Shown: positions 27,733 to 36,773, numbered from the stretch's first letter. The stretch is DNA of 64,000 bases from Goodfellowiella coeruleoviolacea (GCF_024171785.1 NZ_JAMTCK010000018.1:124001-188000); one strand, 5' to 3'. Notes: generated from the sequence alone by a model not told the origin. Program-made: numbers and translations.

Positions 27733-28167
27733 TCACAGCTCGGCCGACAGCGCGTGGATCATCCGCAGGAACTCCGCGGTGGTGTCGGGCGGGCCGAGGA
27801 CGATGATCTTCAGGCTGGCCCGCTCCTCGTCGTAGACGATCTGCGTCCGCAGTGGCTGGTCCTCCGGTGAGCGCGCCGTGCCGATGCTCATCACCATGGC
27901 GCTCAACCGCTGCATGCTCTCCCGGCTGATCGCGTCGATCTGCACGATGCTGGACACCTCGACGTGGCGGGTGCGCCGGGCGTCCTCCCCGCTGGTCGTG
28001 CCCACCGGCCGGCCGGTGAACGCCTCCAGGTCCGCGCGCGCGATCCGGTACTGCTTGCCGATGCGGACCGCCGCCAGCCGGCCGTCCCGCACGTAGGTGC
28101 GCACCGTGCGCACGTGCAGCCCCAGCAGCTCCGCCACCTGCTCCACCGAGTACAACTGCCCGGACAT
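27733..28167 (-). CDS. excisionase-like helix-turn-helix DNA-binding protein
   Basis: 144 aa from the ATG at 28167 (GAGAGGAAGG upstream). Residues 4-55 form a MerR-like/excisionase winged helix: YSVEQVAELLGLHVRTVRTYVRDGRLAAVRIGKQYRIARADLEAFTG. The remaining 90 residues are an uncharacterised beta-rich domain (LRTQIVYDEERASLKIIVLGPPDTTAEFLRMIHALSAEL). No recombinase or phage gene is nearby, so it is more likely a stand-alone transcription regulator than an excisionase. Just upstream (28196-28216) are two CACCCAAC/ACCCAAC direct repeats that could be its own binding sites. Confidence 0.8.
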   Translation of the reverse strand: MSGQLYSVEQVAELLGLHVRTVRTYVRDGRLAAVRIGKQYRIARADLEAFTGRPVGTTSGEDARRTRHVEVSSIVQIDAISRESMQRLSAMVMSIGTARSPEDQPLRTQIVYDEERASLKIIVLGPPDTTAEFLRMIHALSAEL

Positions 28168-28320
28168 GGCCTTCCTCTCCGGGATCGCGAACCTGGGCTG
28201 GCCTACCCAACCACCCAACAGCTGATTACCTGAACACTCCCCAAACTACCCTGCTGTTTCGGTAGATCGTGAGAGTTGGGTGCCTTTGCGGAATCCACCG
28301 TGGACTGTCGGGCACGCCGT

Positions 28321-28360
28321 GGGCCGCCCGGGGCGCCGGCCGCGCGTCCCCGGGCGGCCC
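28321..28360 (-). terminator. hairpin terminator after phoD-like gene
   Basis: 13-bp perfect arms GGGCCGCCCGGGG (28321-28333) and its complement (28348-28360), 14-base loop, immediately after the stop of the minus-strand phosphatase gene. Confidence 0.8.
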
Positions 28361-28365
28361 GCCGG

Positions 28366-29904
28366 TCACGCCAGCTGCAGACCCCGGGAGCCGGCCTCCA
28401 GCACGTAGGTGCGGTCGGTGGCGATGGTGACCTTGGCCGGGTCGCGCTCCACCACGTCGGAGACGGTCACGAAGTCGGCGGTCAGCAGCTGCGGGGTCAG
28501 CGTGGTGCGCACGTAGCCGCGCTTCACCGAGCAGTACTTGATGTGCGGGTTGTTGGCGAACCAGGTGCTGCTCGGCACGGACGCCCGACCGTTGTTGCTG
28601 GTGATCCCGGTGGTGATCAGCTCGGAGCCGATGATCGGTCCACTGTGGTCGTAGTAGTTCCTGCGCAGGTCGGCGGCGTAGTGCTGGTGCACGTCACCGG
28701 TGAGCACCACCGGGTTGGGCACGCCCCGGTCGATCCAGCCCTGGGCGATGCGGTCCCGGGCCGCGGTGTAGCCGTCCCAGGCGTCCATGCTGGTGTCGTC
28801 GCAGGTGCTGGACTTGCCGTCGGTGTCGCGCTGGGCGAAGAACACCTGCTGGCCCAACAGGTCCCAGGTGGCCGGGTGCGTCTCGAGCGCCTTGAGCAGC
28901 CACTGCTCCTGCGCGGAACCGGTGAGCGTGCGGCTGGAGGTGGTCCGCTGGGCGCAGTCGGTCGTGCTCAGCTGCGCGGTGCGGTACTGCCGGGTGTCGA
29001 GCATGTGGAACCGCGCCAGCGTGCCCCAGTTGATCCGCCGGTACAGCGACATGCTGGCCCCACTGGGCTTCTGCGCCGCGCGCAGCGGGGTGTTCTCCCA
29101 GAACGCCTGGAACGCCGCTGCCTTGCGGGTGGTCGCGGGCTCGGTGCTGTTCCAGTTGTTGTCGACCTCGTGGTCGTCGAGCACCGACACCCAGGGCGCG
29201 ACCGCGTGCGCCGCCTGCAGGTCCGGGTCGGTGCGGTACTGGGCGTAGCGGTGCCGGTACAGCGCCAGCGTGGTCAGCTCGTCGGTGACGACGACCCGGC
29301 GCGGCCGGTACTCGTCGGGTTCCCCGGACGGCTTCTCGTAGATGTAGTCGCCCAGGAACAGCACCAGGTCCGGCGCGTCCGCCGCGATCCCCCGGTGCGC
29401 GTGGTACCAGCCGTCCTCCCACTGCTGGCAGGAAGCCATGCAGAAGGTCAGCCGGCTGGGCGTGGACCCGGCGGCCGGCGCCGTGCGGGTCCGGCCGACC
29501 GGCGAGATGTGACCGTCCACTTTGAACCGGTAGAAGTACTCCGCGCCCGGCTGCAACCCCACCGGCTCCACGTGCACGCTGTAGCCCAACGACCGGTTCG
29601 TCGCCACCTGGCCACTCTGCACCACACTGGAGAACTTCTCGTCCGACGCCAACTCCCAGGACACCGTGAACGTCGCGTCCGGCATCCCACCGAACCCGTC
29701 GACGTTCAACGGGGACGGCGCCAACCGCGTCCACAACACCACGCTGTCCGGCAACGGATCACCCGAGGCCACCCCCAACTCGAACGGATAGCGGATCGCC
29801 GCCACCCCCGCACCAGCCGTCGCCGCCGCCCACGACGGAACAGCGACGGCACCCACCGCCGCCATCCCCCCGAGCAACACCAACCGACGGTTCACCTTGC
29901 CCAT
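28366..29904 (-). CDS. phoD: secreted alkaline phosphatase D-type phosphodiesterase (PhoD family)
   Basis: 512 aa from the ATG at 29904, which has GGAGG 7 bases upstream. The N-terminus is signal-like (NRRLVLLGGMAAVGAVAVPSWAA, with paired arginines, probably Tat). The N-terminal PhoD domain opens FELGVASGDPLPDSVVLWTRLAP. The metallophosphatase core has MASCQQW, FLGDYIYE, LDDHEVDNNW and GDVHQHY, which supply the Ca/Fe site of PhoD enzymes. It releases phosphate from phosphodiesters and monoesters outside the cell. A PHO box was not identified upstream. Two small secreted-protein genes lie next upstream in the same direction. Confidence 0.93.
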   Translation of the reverse strand: MGKVNRRLVLLGGMAAVGAVAVPSWAAATAGAGVAAIRYPFELGVASGDPLPDSVVLWTRLAPSPLNVDGFGGMPDATFTVSWELASDEKFSSVVQSGQVATNRSLGYSVHVEPVGLQPGAEYFYRFKVDGHISPVGRTRTAPAAGSTPSRLTFCMASCQQWEDGWYHAHRGIAADAPDLVLFLGDYIYEKPSGEPDEYRPRRVVVTDELTTLALYRHRYAQYRTDPDLQAAHAVAPWVSVLDDHEVDNNWNSTEPATTRKAAAFQAFWENTPLRAAQKPSGASMSLYRRINWGTLARFHMLDTRQYRTAQLSTTDCAQRTTSSRTLTGSAQEQWLLKALETHPATWDLLGQQVFFAQRDTDGKSSTCDDTSMDAWDGYTAARDRIAQGWIDRGVPNPVVLTGDVHQHYAADLRRNYYDHSGPIIGSELITTGITSNNGRASVPSSTWFANNPHIKYCSVKRGYVRTTLTPQLLTADFVTVSDVVERDPAKVTIATDRTYVLEAGSRGLQLA

Positions 29905-29969
29905 GAGAAGACCTCCGGAAGAACGGGTGAGAGACAGGAAACAGGTGGCCGGCACGGCCAGCGGGTGGC

Positions 29970-30632
29970 CTACCGGTAGTCGGTGAGCCCGGCGCTGCAA
30001 CTGCGGGTGTCCACGGTCCTGGTGCCGTGCTCGCCGACGCAGACCCGGTAGAAGACCCAGTCACCCGCGGCCACGCCGATCTTCTGGGTGACGCTGGTGC
30101 CGGTGCCGTTGGGGTTCCACACGGTCAGCGGCCCCACCCCGCCGCGCAGCCAGTACTGCACCACCGCGGAGTGGCCGTCGCCCAGCTTGTCGTAGACCAC
30201 CATCGACCCGTCACCGGGAACGAACCGCGCCTCGGCCGCGCAGTCACCCGGGTTGCACTGGGCGCTGCCGGTGCCCACCCCGCAGTCGGGCGCGATCCGG
30301 CCGTTGGAGCCGGTGTAGATGTAGGCGTCGGAGACGTAGCCGCCCAGGGACGGGACGTAGTCCCAGGTGTAGGTGTCCTCGTAGGTGCCGCCGGTGACCA
30401 GGGACCCGGTCTGCTGGCAGTCGATGCTGATCTGCGTGCCGTTGGCGACGCTGCCCACGACCGTGGCCTTGAGGCTGGGCGCCCGGCGCACCGACAGCGC
30501 CGTGCCCGATGTCTTCACGGTGCCGCTGGCCGCCGCACTGGCCGGGATGGCCGTGCCCACCAGGACGGTGGCCACCACCGCCACCAGGGAGACCGTCCAG
30601 CGGGCGGTTCGCCCGAAGAGTGTGCTCAGCAT
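29970..30632 (-). CDS. secreted SH3-like domain protein
   Basis: 220 aa from the ATG at 30632. Signal peptide WTVSLVAVVATVLVGTAIPASAA, then a bacterial SH3-like domain (TSGTALSVRRAPSLKATVVGSVANGTQISIDCQQTG to YVSDAYIYTGS, about residues 35-100), which commonly binds cell-wall peptides. The C-terminal half (about 110-220) is Cys-containing and of unknown fold, with YWLRGGVGPLTVWNPNGTGTSVTQKI. No catalytic domain is seen. Transcribed toward the phosphatase gene, 65 bases ahead of it. Confidence 0.85.
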   Translation of the reverse strand: MLSTLFGRTARWTVSLVAVVATVLVGTAIPASAAASGTVKTSGTALSVRRAPSLKATVVGSVANGTQISIDCQQTGSLVTGGTYEDTYTWDYVPSLGGYVSDAYIYTGSNGRIAPDCGVGTGSAQCNPGDCAAEARFVPGDGSMVVYDKLGDGHSAVVQYWLRGGVGPLTVWNPNGTGTSVTQKIGVAAGDWVFYRVCVGEHGTRTVDTRSCSAGLTDYR

Positions 30633-30739
30633 GGGCTGGGAGTCTGCGACCCCGCCGTACACGGCGGATACATTTCCCGTTGCGGGGACAACGCCGGCGG
30701 GACGGGCCGTTCCGCCCCACCGACCAGGCATCCCGGCGG

Positions 30740-31159
30740 TCAGGGACAGTTCGAGTAGTTCACCGCGACCGCGACCGCGCGGCCCGAACCGCCCCACGAC
30801 ACACAGCCACTCGCGGCCTTGGCCCGGACCGGCCCGGCGTAGTAGCTGAAGCTGCCCGAGTCGGTGACCCTGGTGCCGCCCTTGGGTTCCACGAACGCCG
30901 ACACGGCGCTCGCCGTGCCCACCAAGGCGCTCTTCATGGTCACCACGCAGGAGGTGCTGACCGCGCTGTGGTAGAGCAGGTAGGTTGTGCCGTCGGTGCC
31001 CACCGGGGCCGAGGCGACCACCGCGTAGCCGCTGCCGCAGGCCTGCTCGGGGGTGTAGGGGTTGGCCGAGGCGCTGGCCGCGGTGGTGTTCACGCCCACC
31101 GCCGCCACCCCGAGGAGCAGGGCCGCTCCGGCGGTGCGCAGGTTCCTGGCTCTCGTCAC
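30740..31159 (-). CDS. small secreted cysteine-containing protein
   Basis: 139 aa from a GTG at 31159 with GAGAGGAA upstream. Signal peptide AGAALLLGVAAVGVNTTAASA, mature protein about 105 residues with four cysteines (ACGSGY, TSCVV, SGCVSW, terminal NCP), suggesting two disulfides. The pattern QACGSGYAVV, then YLLYH and CVVTMKSALVG, resembles a small secreted actinobacterial family often annotated as spore-associated protein A. I make that link from memory only. It lies opposite to the second AfsR/SARP-type regulator. Confidence 0.75.
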   Translation of the reverse strand: MTRARNLRTAGAALLLGVAAVGVNTTAASASANPYTPEQACGSGYAVVASAPVGTDGTTYLLYHSAVSTSCVVTMKSALVGTASAVSAFVEPKGGTRVTDSGSFSYYAGPVRAKAASGCVSWGGSGRAVAVAVNYSNCP

Positions 31160-31376
31160 TGCTGTTCCTCTCGTGCCACTGGGCTGGCCGGCGCAACACC
31201 CCCGCCGGCGTCGGGCCGCGTGACCGTTGGGCCGTTTCGGGTCATCTGGACGGCGCATAGCCTCCGGACGGCCGCTACAAAACTCGTCCAAATCAGCTAC
31301 AAAGAGGCAACCGCTCAACTGAGGGACACCGAGCGGCACAGGCGTGGCGAGGTTTGTCTAGGGACCGGAGCACACC

Positions 31377-34349
31377 ATGACCAGTGCACAACTCCAGTTC
31401 TCCCTGCTCGGTCCGCTCGACGTTCGAGTCGCTGGACGCCCTCTCGCCATCGGCGGCACCAAGCCGCGCATGCTGCTGGCCACCCTGCTGCTGCACGCCA
31501 ACCGGGTGGTCACCACCGACCTGCTCATCGAGGTGCTGTGGCCGCAGCAGCCGCCCCGCTCGGCAGCGGCCAACCTGCGCACCTACGTCAGCTCGCTGCG
31601 CACCGGGCCCGGCCAGGTGGGCGCGCGCATCCGCGCGCAGCGCTCCGGCTACGCCATCGACGTCGAACCCGGCGAGCTGGACATGCTCGCCTTCGAGGAC
31701 CTGGTGCTGCGGGCCAGGCAGGACCGGGCCGACGGCAGACCGCACGAGGCGCTCGACCAGATGCAGCAGGCGCTCGCGCTGTGGCGCGGCAGCCCGCTGG
31801 AGGACCTGCCGGGCAGCCGGGTGTGGGACGGCCGGCTGGAAACCCTCGCCGAGACCCGGCTCACCGTGGCCGAGGAACTGCTGGCCCTGCGGGTGCGCCT
31901 GGGCCAGCACAGCACCGCCATCACCGAACTGCGCGGCCTGCTGGTGGAACACCCCTTCCAGGAGGGCCTGTGGCGCCAGCTCATGCTCGCCCTGCACCGC
32001 AGCGGCCGGCAGGCCGAGGCGCTGGACGCCTACACCGAGGTCAGGCGGCGCCTGGTCAGCGAACTGGGCATCGAGCCGAGCGTGGAGCTGCGCCGCATCC
32101 ACGCGGCCATCCTCGCCGGCGAGTCCCCGGACGTGCAGGACTGGGAGACCACCACCGCCCCACCCAGAGTCGGCCCGCCACAACAGCTGCCCGCGGACAC
32201 CCCGGACTTCACCGGCCGCGCCGAGGACGTGCGCGCGCTCGTCGCGGTGCTGTCGGTCGCCGACCGCCCGCTCACCGACCCGCCGGCGATCGCCGTGGTG
32301 GTGGGCCCGCCGGGGGTCGGCAAGTCGACCCTGGCCGTGCACACCGCGCACGCGCTGCGCGGTGACTTCCCGGACGGGCAGCTCTACCTGGACCTGGCCG
32401 GCACCTCGGAGAACCCGCAGGACCCGGCCGACCTGCTGGCCGAGGTGCTGCGCACGCTCGGCGTCTCGGGCGCGGCCCTGCCGGACAGCGTGCACGAGCG
32501 CGCCGCGCTGTTCCGGTCCCTGCTGGCCGAGCGCCGCATGCTGGTGCTGCTCGACGACGCCGCCAGCCTCGCCCAGGTGCGGCCGCTGCTGCCGGCCAGC
32601 TGCTGCGCGGTGCTGATCACCAGCCGAAGACGCATCACCGAACTGCCCGGCGCGCACCAGGTGGAACTGGACGTGCTGCCCGCCGAGGACGCGCTGCGGC
32701 TGCTCGGCCGGATCGCCACGCCGGAGCGGGTGAACCAGGAGCCGGAGTCGGCCATGGCGATCCTGCGCTCCTGCGGCCACCTGCCGCTGGCCATCCGCAT
32801 CGCCGGCGCCCGGCTGGCCGGCCGACGCGGCTGGTCCCTGCGGGTGCTGGAGGAACGGCTCAGCGACGAGTCCCAGCGGCTGACCGAGCTGCGCGTGGGC
32901 GACCTGGAGGTGCGGGCCAGCTTCGACCTGAGCGTGCGGCTGCTGCCCGAGGCCCCGGCCCGCGCGTTCCGGCTGCTCGGGCTGCTCGGCCCGCAGTCCG
33001 TCCCGGCCTGGGTGGTGGACACCCTGCTCGGCCGGGAGGGCTCCGCCGCCGCACTGGACACCCTGGTCGACGCGAACCTGGTCCGGCTCGTCGGCACCGA
33101 CCCGATCGGCCAGCCCCGCTACCGGCTGCACGACCTGGTGCGCTGCTACGCCCAGGAAGCCGCCGACGCCGATCCCGAGGCCGAGCGCCAGGCCGCGCTG
33201 GCCCGGCTGCTCGGCGCGTGGCTGGCCACGGCCGAGGCCGTGGGTGCCCGGCTGCCGGCGAACATCTTCAGCCTCATCCCGACCAGGGCCACCCGGCACC
33301 CGCTGCCACCGGCCACCCTGGCCCGGCTGGTGGCCGCGCCGGTCGCCTGGTTCGACGCCGAGTGCGACACCCTGCTGGCCGCGGTGCGGCTGGCCGCCGA
33401 GACCGGCATGGACGAGCTGGCCTGGGGCCTGGCCGTCGCCCTCGTCCCCTACTTCGACCTGGGCAGCCACTACGACGCCTGGACCCGCAGCCACCTGATC
33501 GCCCTGGAGGCGGTGCGCGCCGCCGGCAACCTGCGCGGCGAGGCCGCGCTGCTGCGCGGACTGGCCCAGGTGCACCTGTACCGGGACGCCTACGACGAGT
33601 CCGAGCGCTGCTTCGCCCGCTCCTACGCGCTGTTCCAGGAGGTGGGCGACGCCCGGGGCGAGGCGATCGCCATCTGCGGGCTGGGCGCGGTGCAGAAGTT
33701 CCGGGACCGCCACGCCGCCGCGCTCGTGCACTTCCAGCAGGCGCTGGCCATGTTCCTGGCCGCGGGTGACCTGGCCGGGCAGGCCTACGCCTGGCAGGCC
33801 ATCGGCCGGGGCCACCTGGACGCCGGCAACCTGACCGAGGCCAGGAAGTCGCTCACCGAGGCCCTGCGCCTGTCCCAACTCGTCGGCGACCAGCACCGGG
33901 AGGGCTACGTGCTCACCCAGCTGGGCCGGCTGCACCGGATCACCGGCGACCCGGAACGCGCCATGTCCTGCCTGCGGCACGCGCTGGCCGTGTTCGACGG
34001 CTTCGGCGACAGCCACTGCGCCGCCTACGCCCTGCACACCCTGGGCGGACTGCACGCCGCCCTGGGCGACCGGGAGGGCGGCGCCATCGAGCTGGAGCGG
34101 TCACTGGCGATCTTCCGGCGCCTGGGCGACCGGCACGGCGAGGCCAGCGCCGCCCAGGCCCTGGGCGAACTGCACCGCGACGAGGGCCGCATCGCCCTGG
34201 CCGAGGGCCACCTGCACCACGCGCTGGCGCTGTGGCACGGGCTGCGGGCCACCGACCGCGCCGCGGCCACCCTGGCCCACCTGGCCCGGCTCGGCGGCGA
34301 CACCGCCGACACCGTCACCGACCGGGTTCGACCGTCCACTTCGGTCTGA
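31377..34349 (+). CDS. second AfsR/SARP-family regulator with NB-ARC ATPase and TPRs
   Basis: 990 aa. Winged helix at about 8-100 (LQFSLLGPLDVRVAGRPLAI), BTAD at about 100-250 (SGRQAEALDAYTEVRRRLVSELGIEPS), NB-ARC with Walker A GPPGVGKST (about residue 311) and MLVLLDDAA as Walker B, SRRRI sensor-like arginine region, then TPR repeats to the end. Similar in plan to the regulator at 20414 but not a close duplicate. The ATG has GGGACCGGAG upstream. It is divergent from the small secreted protein gene 217 bases away, a plausible target. Confidence 0.93.
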   Translation: MTSAQLQFSLLGPLDVRVAGRPLAIGGTKPRMLLATLLLHANRVVTTDLLIEVLWPQQPPRSAAANLRTYVSSLRTGPGQVGARIRAQRSGYAIDVEPGELDMLAFEDLVLRARQDRADGRPHEALDQMQQALALWRGSPLEDLPGSRVWDGRLETLAETRLTVAEELLALRVRLGQHSTAITELRGLLVEHPFQEGLWRQLMLALHRSGRQAEALDAYTEVRRRLVSELGIEPSVELRRIHAAILAGESPDVQDWETTTAPPRVGPPQQLPADTPDFTGRAEDVRALVAVLSVADRPLTDPPAIAVVVGPPGVGKSTLAVHTAHALRGDFPDGQLYLDLAGTSENPQDPADLLAEVLRTLGVSGAALPDSVHERAALFRSLLAERRMLVLLDDAASLAQVRPLLPASCCAVLITSRRRITELPGAHQVELDVLPAEDALRLLGRIATPERVNQEPESAMAILRSCGHLPLAIRIAGARLAGRRGWSLRVLEERLSDESQRLTELRVGDLEVRASFDLSVRLLPEAPARAFRLLGLLGPQSVPAWVVDTLLGREGSAAALDTLVDANLVRLVGTDPIGQPRYRLHDLVRCYAQEAADADPEAERQAALARLLGAWLATAEAVGARLPANIFSLIPTRATRHPLPPATLARLVAAPVAWFDAECDTLLAAVRLAAETGMDELAWGLAVALVPYFDLGSHYDAWTRSHLIALEAVRAAGNLRGEAALLRGLAQVHLYRDAYDESERCFARSYALFQEVGDARGEAIAICGLGAVQKFRDRHAAALVHFQQALAMFLAAGDLAGQAYAWQAIGRGHLDAGNLTEARKSLTEALRLSQLVGDQHREGYVLTQLGRLHRITGDPERAMSCLRHALAVFDGFGDSHCAAYALHTLGGLHAALGDREGGAIELERSLAIFRRLGDRHGEASAAQALGELHRDEGRIALAEGHLHHALALWHGLRATDRAAATLAHLARLGGDTADTVTDRVRPSTSV

Positions 34350-34350
34350 A

Positions 34351-34384
34351 TGACCGCCGGCGACCGCGCGGGGGCGGGCGGTCA
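34351..34384. terminator. inverted repeat between convergent genes
   Basis: TGACCGCC (34351-34358) and GGCGGTCA (34377-34384) with an 18-base GC-rich loop. The second arm overlaps the stop codon of the minus-strand DinB gene. A shared, modest terminator is likely. Confidence 0.5.
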
Positions 34385-34891
34385 GGCGCCCACGGTGCCG
34401 TCGATCGCCTCGCGGATGAGGTCGGCGTGCCCGTTGTGCCTGGCGTACTCGTGGATCAGGTGCAGCATGACGAAGCGCAGCGACACGTCCTGGTTCCACC
34501 GGGGCTGGTGGACCACCAGGTCCAACGACGGGGCGGCCCGCTCGATGCGGCGGGCGTGCGCCACCTCGGCCTGCCAGGCGGCGACCGCCTCCTCCCGGGT
34601 GCAGCCGGACGGGTCGTAGGCGGTCTGGTAGTCGTCCGCGTGTGACCAGACGTTGGGCAGGTCGCGCTCGCCGTTCACGGTCTTGCGGAACCAGGTGCGC
34701 TCCACCTCGGCCAGGTGGCGGACCAACCCGAGCAGGGACAGCGTCGACGGTGCCGACGCCCGCGCGCGCAACTCGTCGTCGGCCAGGCCGTCGCACTTCC
34801 AGGCGAGGGTGGCGCGGTGGAAGTCGAGGTGGGCGCGCAGCATCTCGCGCTCGTCGGCGATCAGCGGCACGTCGGGGCGTTCGGTGGTCAC
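34382..34891 (-). CDS. DinB/DUF664-family protein
   Basis: 169 aa from the GTG at 34891. A GTG two codons upstream is equally possible. A four-helix bundle with LDFHRATLAWKCDGLADDELRARASAPSTLSLLGLVRHLAEVERTWF (first metal His) and VMLHLIHEYARHNGHADLIREAIDG (last two His), the three-histidine metal site of DinB-like proteins. DUF664 members in actinobacteria are often thiol-dependent (mycothiol) transferases. That role is known for relatives and inferred here. Confidence 0.88.
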   Translation of the reverse strand: MTTERPDVPLIADEREMLRAHLDFHRATLAWKCDGLADDELRARASAPSTLSLLGLVRHLAEVERTWFRKTVNGERDLPNVWSHADDYQTAYDPSGCTREEAVAAWQAEVAHARRIERAAPSLDLVVHQPRWNQDVSLRFVMLHLIHEYARHNGHADLIREAIDGTVGA

Positions 34892-34948
34892 CGCCACCAG
34901 CGTAGTGCCGGCCGGTGGCCACCACCCCCACACCCGGCCGCGGTCGGG

Positions 34949-35575
34949 TCAACTGGTCGGCCGCAGCGCGGCGAGCACGAAGTCGGCGATCTCGTTGCCC
35001 AGCCGCTCCGGGGTTTTCGGCCCGTCCGGCCGGTACCAGGTGGGCAGCTGGTTCACCACGCCCATGGCGATCAGCACCACCGTGTCGGCCGGGACGCGCG
35101 CGCTGAACCGGCCGCTGTCCTGCGCCCGCTCCACCAGGGCGCGGACCGCCTCGTGGTAGCGGCGGCGCTCGGCGCGGTACTGGGCCATCTGGTCCGCGCC
35201 CAGCCGGGACATCTCGCGCACGAACACCGCGGTCTCGTCCACCCGTTCGGCCGTGGTGCGCACCAGGCCCACCAGCACCGCGCGCAGCATGTCGGCCGGG
35301 TCGCCGCCGGCGTCGAGGATGCGGGCCAGCTGGGCGGTCTGCTCGGCCAGCAGCGACCGGTAGATCTGGTAGAGCAGTTCCTCCTTGGCCGTGAAGTAGT
35401 GGTACAGCGCGCCCTTGGTGACCCCGGCCTCGGCCACCACCTCGGCCACGGAGGTGGCGTCAAAACCCTTGGCGGCGAACAGCTTCACGGCCGCGGCCAG
35501 GATCCGCTCCTGGGTGGCCGAGGGCGTCCGCTGCCCACCGGGCACCCCGGGTCCTGGCCCGACGTCCTGGGGCAC
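34949..35575 (-). CDS. TetR/AcrR-family regulator, downstream of LLM gene
   Basis: 208 aa, GTG start at 35575 only 3 bases after the stop of the LLM oxidoreductase gene, with GGGAG at a suitable distance. HTH: TQERILAAAVKLFAAKGFDATSVAEVVAEAGVTKGALYHYFTAKEELLYQIY. The C-terminal part matches the KstR-like TetR_C group by feel. The operon promoter carries a perfect TetR-type palindrome at 36652, so self-repression of the two-gene operon is likely. Confidence 0.92.
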   Translation of the reverse strand: MPQDVGPGPGVPGGQRTPSATQERILAAAVKLFAAKGFDATSVAEVVAEAGVTKGALYHYFTAKEELLYQIYRSLLAEQTAQLARILDAGGDPADMLRAVLVGLVRTTAERVDETAVFVREMSRLGADQMAQYRAERRRYHEAVRALVERAQDSGRFSARVPADTVVLIAMGVVNQLPTWYRPDGPKTPERLGNEIADFVLAALRPTS

Positions 35576-35578
35576 GCC

Positions 35579-36604
35579 TCACACTCCCGCGTCCGGCCAG
35601 TCCGCCGTGGACCCCGGGGCCAGTGCCCGGACCGCGGCCAGCGGGTCGACACCGGTGGGCAGCAGCCCGATGACCGGCGTGTCCACCCCGTTGGCCGCGT
35701 ACTCGGCCACCCGGCGCCGGCACGCCTCGGCACTGCCGTGCACGACCAGCTCGTCCACCACCTCGTCCGGGATGGCGGCGTTGGCGGCCTTGCGGTCACC
35801 GGCCGCCCACGCCTCGTGCATGGGCCGCAGCAGCTCACCCCGGCCCAGCCAGTCGTGGAAGGCGGCGTAGGCGGGCACGGTCAGGTAGCTGCTGATCATC
35901 AGCCGGCCCAGGGAACGCGCGGCGGCGGCGTCCTCGGTGGGGCAGACGAAGACGCGGGCGACCAGTTCGCTTCCCTCGCCCAGGGCCGCCCTGACCTTGG
36001 GCACGTCCCCCGGGGCCAGCCAGTTGGTGATGGCCCCGTCGGCCTCGCGCGCGGCCAGCCGCAGCATGCCCGGCCGCAGCGCGGCCACCATGATCGGCGG
36101 CGGCTGCTCGGGTGGCCGCTCCAGCCGGAACCCGCGCACCTGGAAGGTCTCGTAGCGCTCGTCCACCCGTTCCCCGGCCAGTGCCTCCCGCAGGAACCGC
36201 ACGGTGTCCCGGGTGCGGGCGAGCGGGTCGGTGAAGCGCGCGGCGTTCCAGCGCTCCACGATCACCGGGGAGGATGTGCCCACGCCCAGCACGCACCGGC
36301 CCGGCGCCACCTCGGCCAGGCTGGCCGCGCTCATCGCCAGCAGGGCGGGGCCCCGGGTGTAGACGGGCGCGATGGCCGTGCCCACCCGGACCCGCGGCGC
36401 CCAGTCCGCGGCCAGGGCCAGCGGGGTGAACGCGTCGGTCCCGTTGGTCTCCGCCGACCAGACGTCGGTGTAGCCGAGTTCGGTCAGCTCCGCCACCAGG
36501 TCGCGGTGCGCCGGCAGCGGCACGCCGGCCAGCGGCAGGGTGATGCCCCAGCGCGCGTTGGCCGGGGCGCCGCGGCGAGCGGGTTCAGTTCCGGTGGGTT
36601 CCAC
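35579..36604 (-). CDS. LLM-class F420-dependent oxidoreductase
   Basis: 341 aa from the GTG at 36604 with GGGAGG 5 bases upstream. Luciferase-like TIM barrel: RWGITLPLAGVPLPAHRDLVAELTELGYTDVWSAE, then APRVRVGTAIAPVYTRGPALLAMSAASLAEVAPGRCVLGVGTSSPVIVERWN, the hallmark of F420-binding LLM enzymes with the SSP phosphate-binding segment. It transfers hydride from reduced F420 to an unknown substrate. Operon with the TetR gene immediately downstream, under a palindromic operator. Confidence 0.92.
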   Translation of the reverse strand: MEPTGTEPARRGAPANARWGITLPLAGVPLPAHRDLVAELTELGYTDVWSAETNGTDAFTPLALAADWAPRVRVGTAIAPVYTRGPALLAMSAASLAEVAPGRCVLGVGTSSPVIVERWNAARFTDPLARTRDTVRFLREALAGERVDERYETFQVRGFRLERPPEQPPPIMVAALRPGMLRLAAREADGAITNWLAPGDVPKVRAALGEGSELVARVFVCPTEDAAAARSLGRLMISSYLTVPAYAAFHDWLGRGELLRPMHEAWAAGDRKAANAAIPDEVVDELVVHGSAEACRRRVAEYAANGVDTPVIGLLPTGVDPLAAVRALAPGSTADWPDAGV

Positions 36605-36651
36605 CACGACCTCCCGTGCGGGTTGTCCAGCCGGTGCGGTGCGCACGATCA

Positions 36652-36671
36652 CGTACCGACCAGTCGGTACG
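36652..36671. promoter_or_regulatory. TetR-type operator of the LLM/TetR operon
   Basis: CGTACCGAC (36652-36660), CA spacer, GTCGGTACG (36663-36671): perfect 9-bp arms, 47 bases upstream of the LLM start. Size and symmetry are those of TetR-family sites. Confidence 0.85.
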
Positions 36672-36739
36672 CACCTTCGGCCGATGGTACCCAGCGGCGC
36701 CCGCCACCACCACGCCTCACCCGCCGCCGGAAAACAGCG

Positions 36740-36773
36740 GCGGCCCGATCCCAGCGCACGGGGATCGGGCCGC
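36740..36773 (-). terminator. hairpin terminator after M23 peptidase gene
   Basis: 13-bp perfect arms GCGGCCCGATCCC (36740-36752) and complement (36761-36773), 8-base loop, followed on the minus strand by TGTTTT. Lies between the M23 stop and the LLM promoter. Confidence 0.85.

Noticed and set aside
27733-28167. Excisionase and integrative element
   Set aside because: The HTH resembles excisionases, but there is no integrase, att repeat or tRNA nearby. It is kept as a regulator only.
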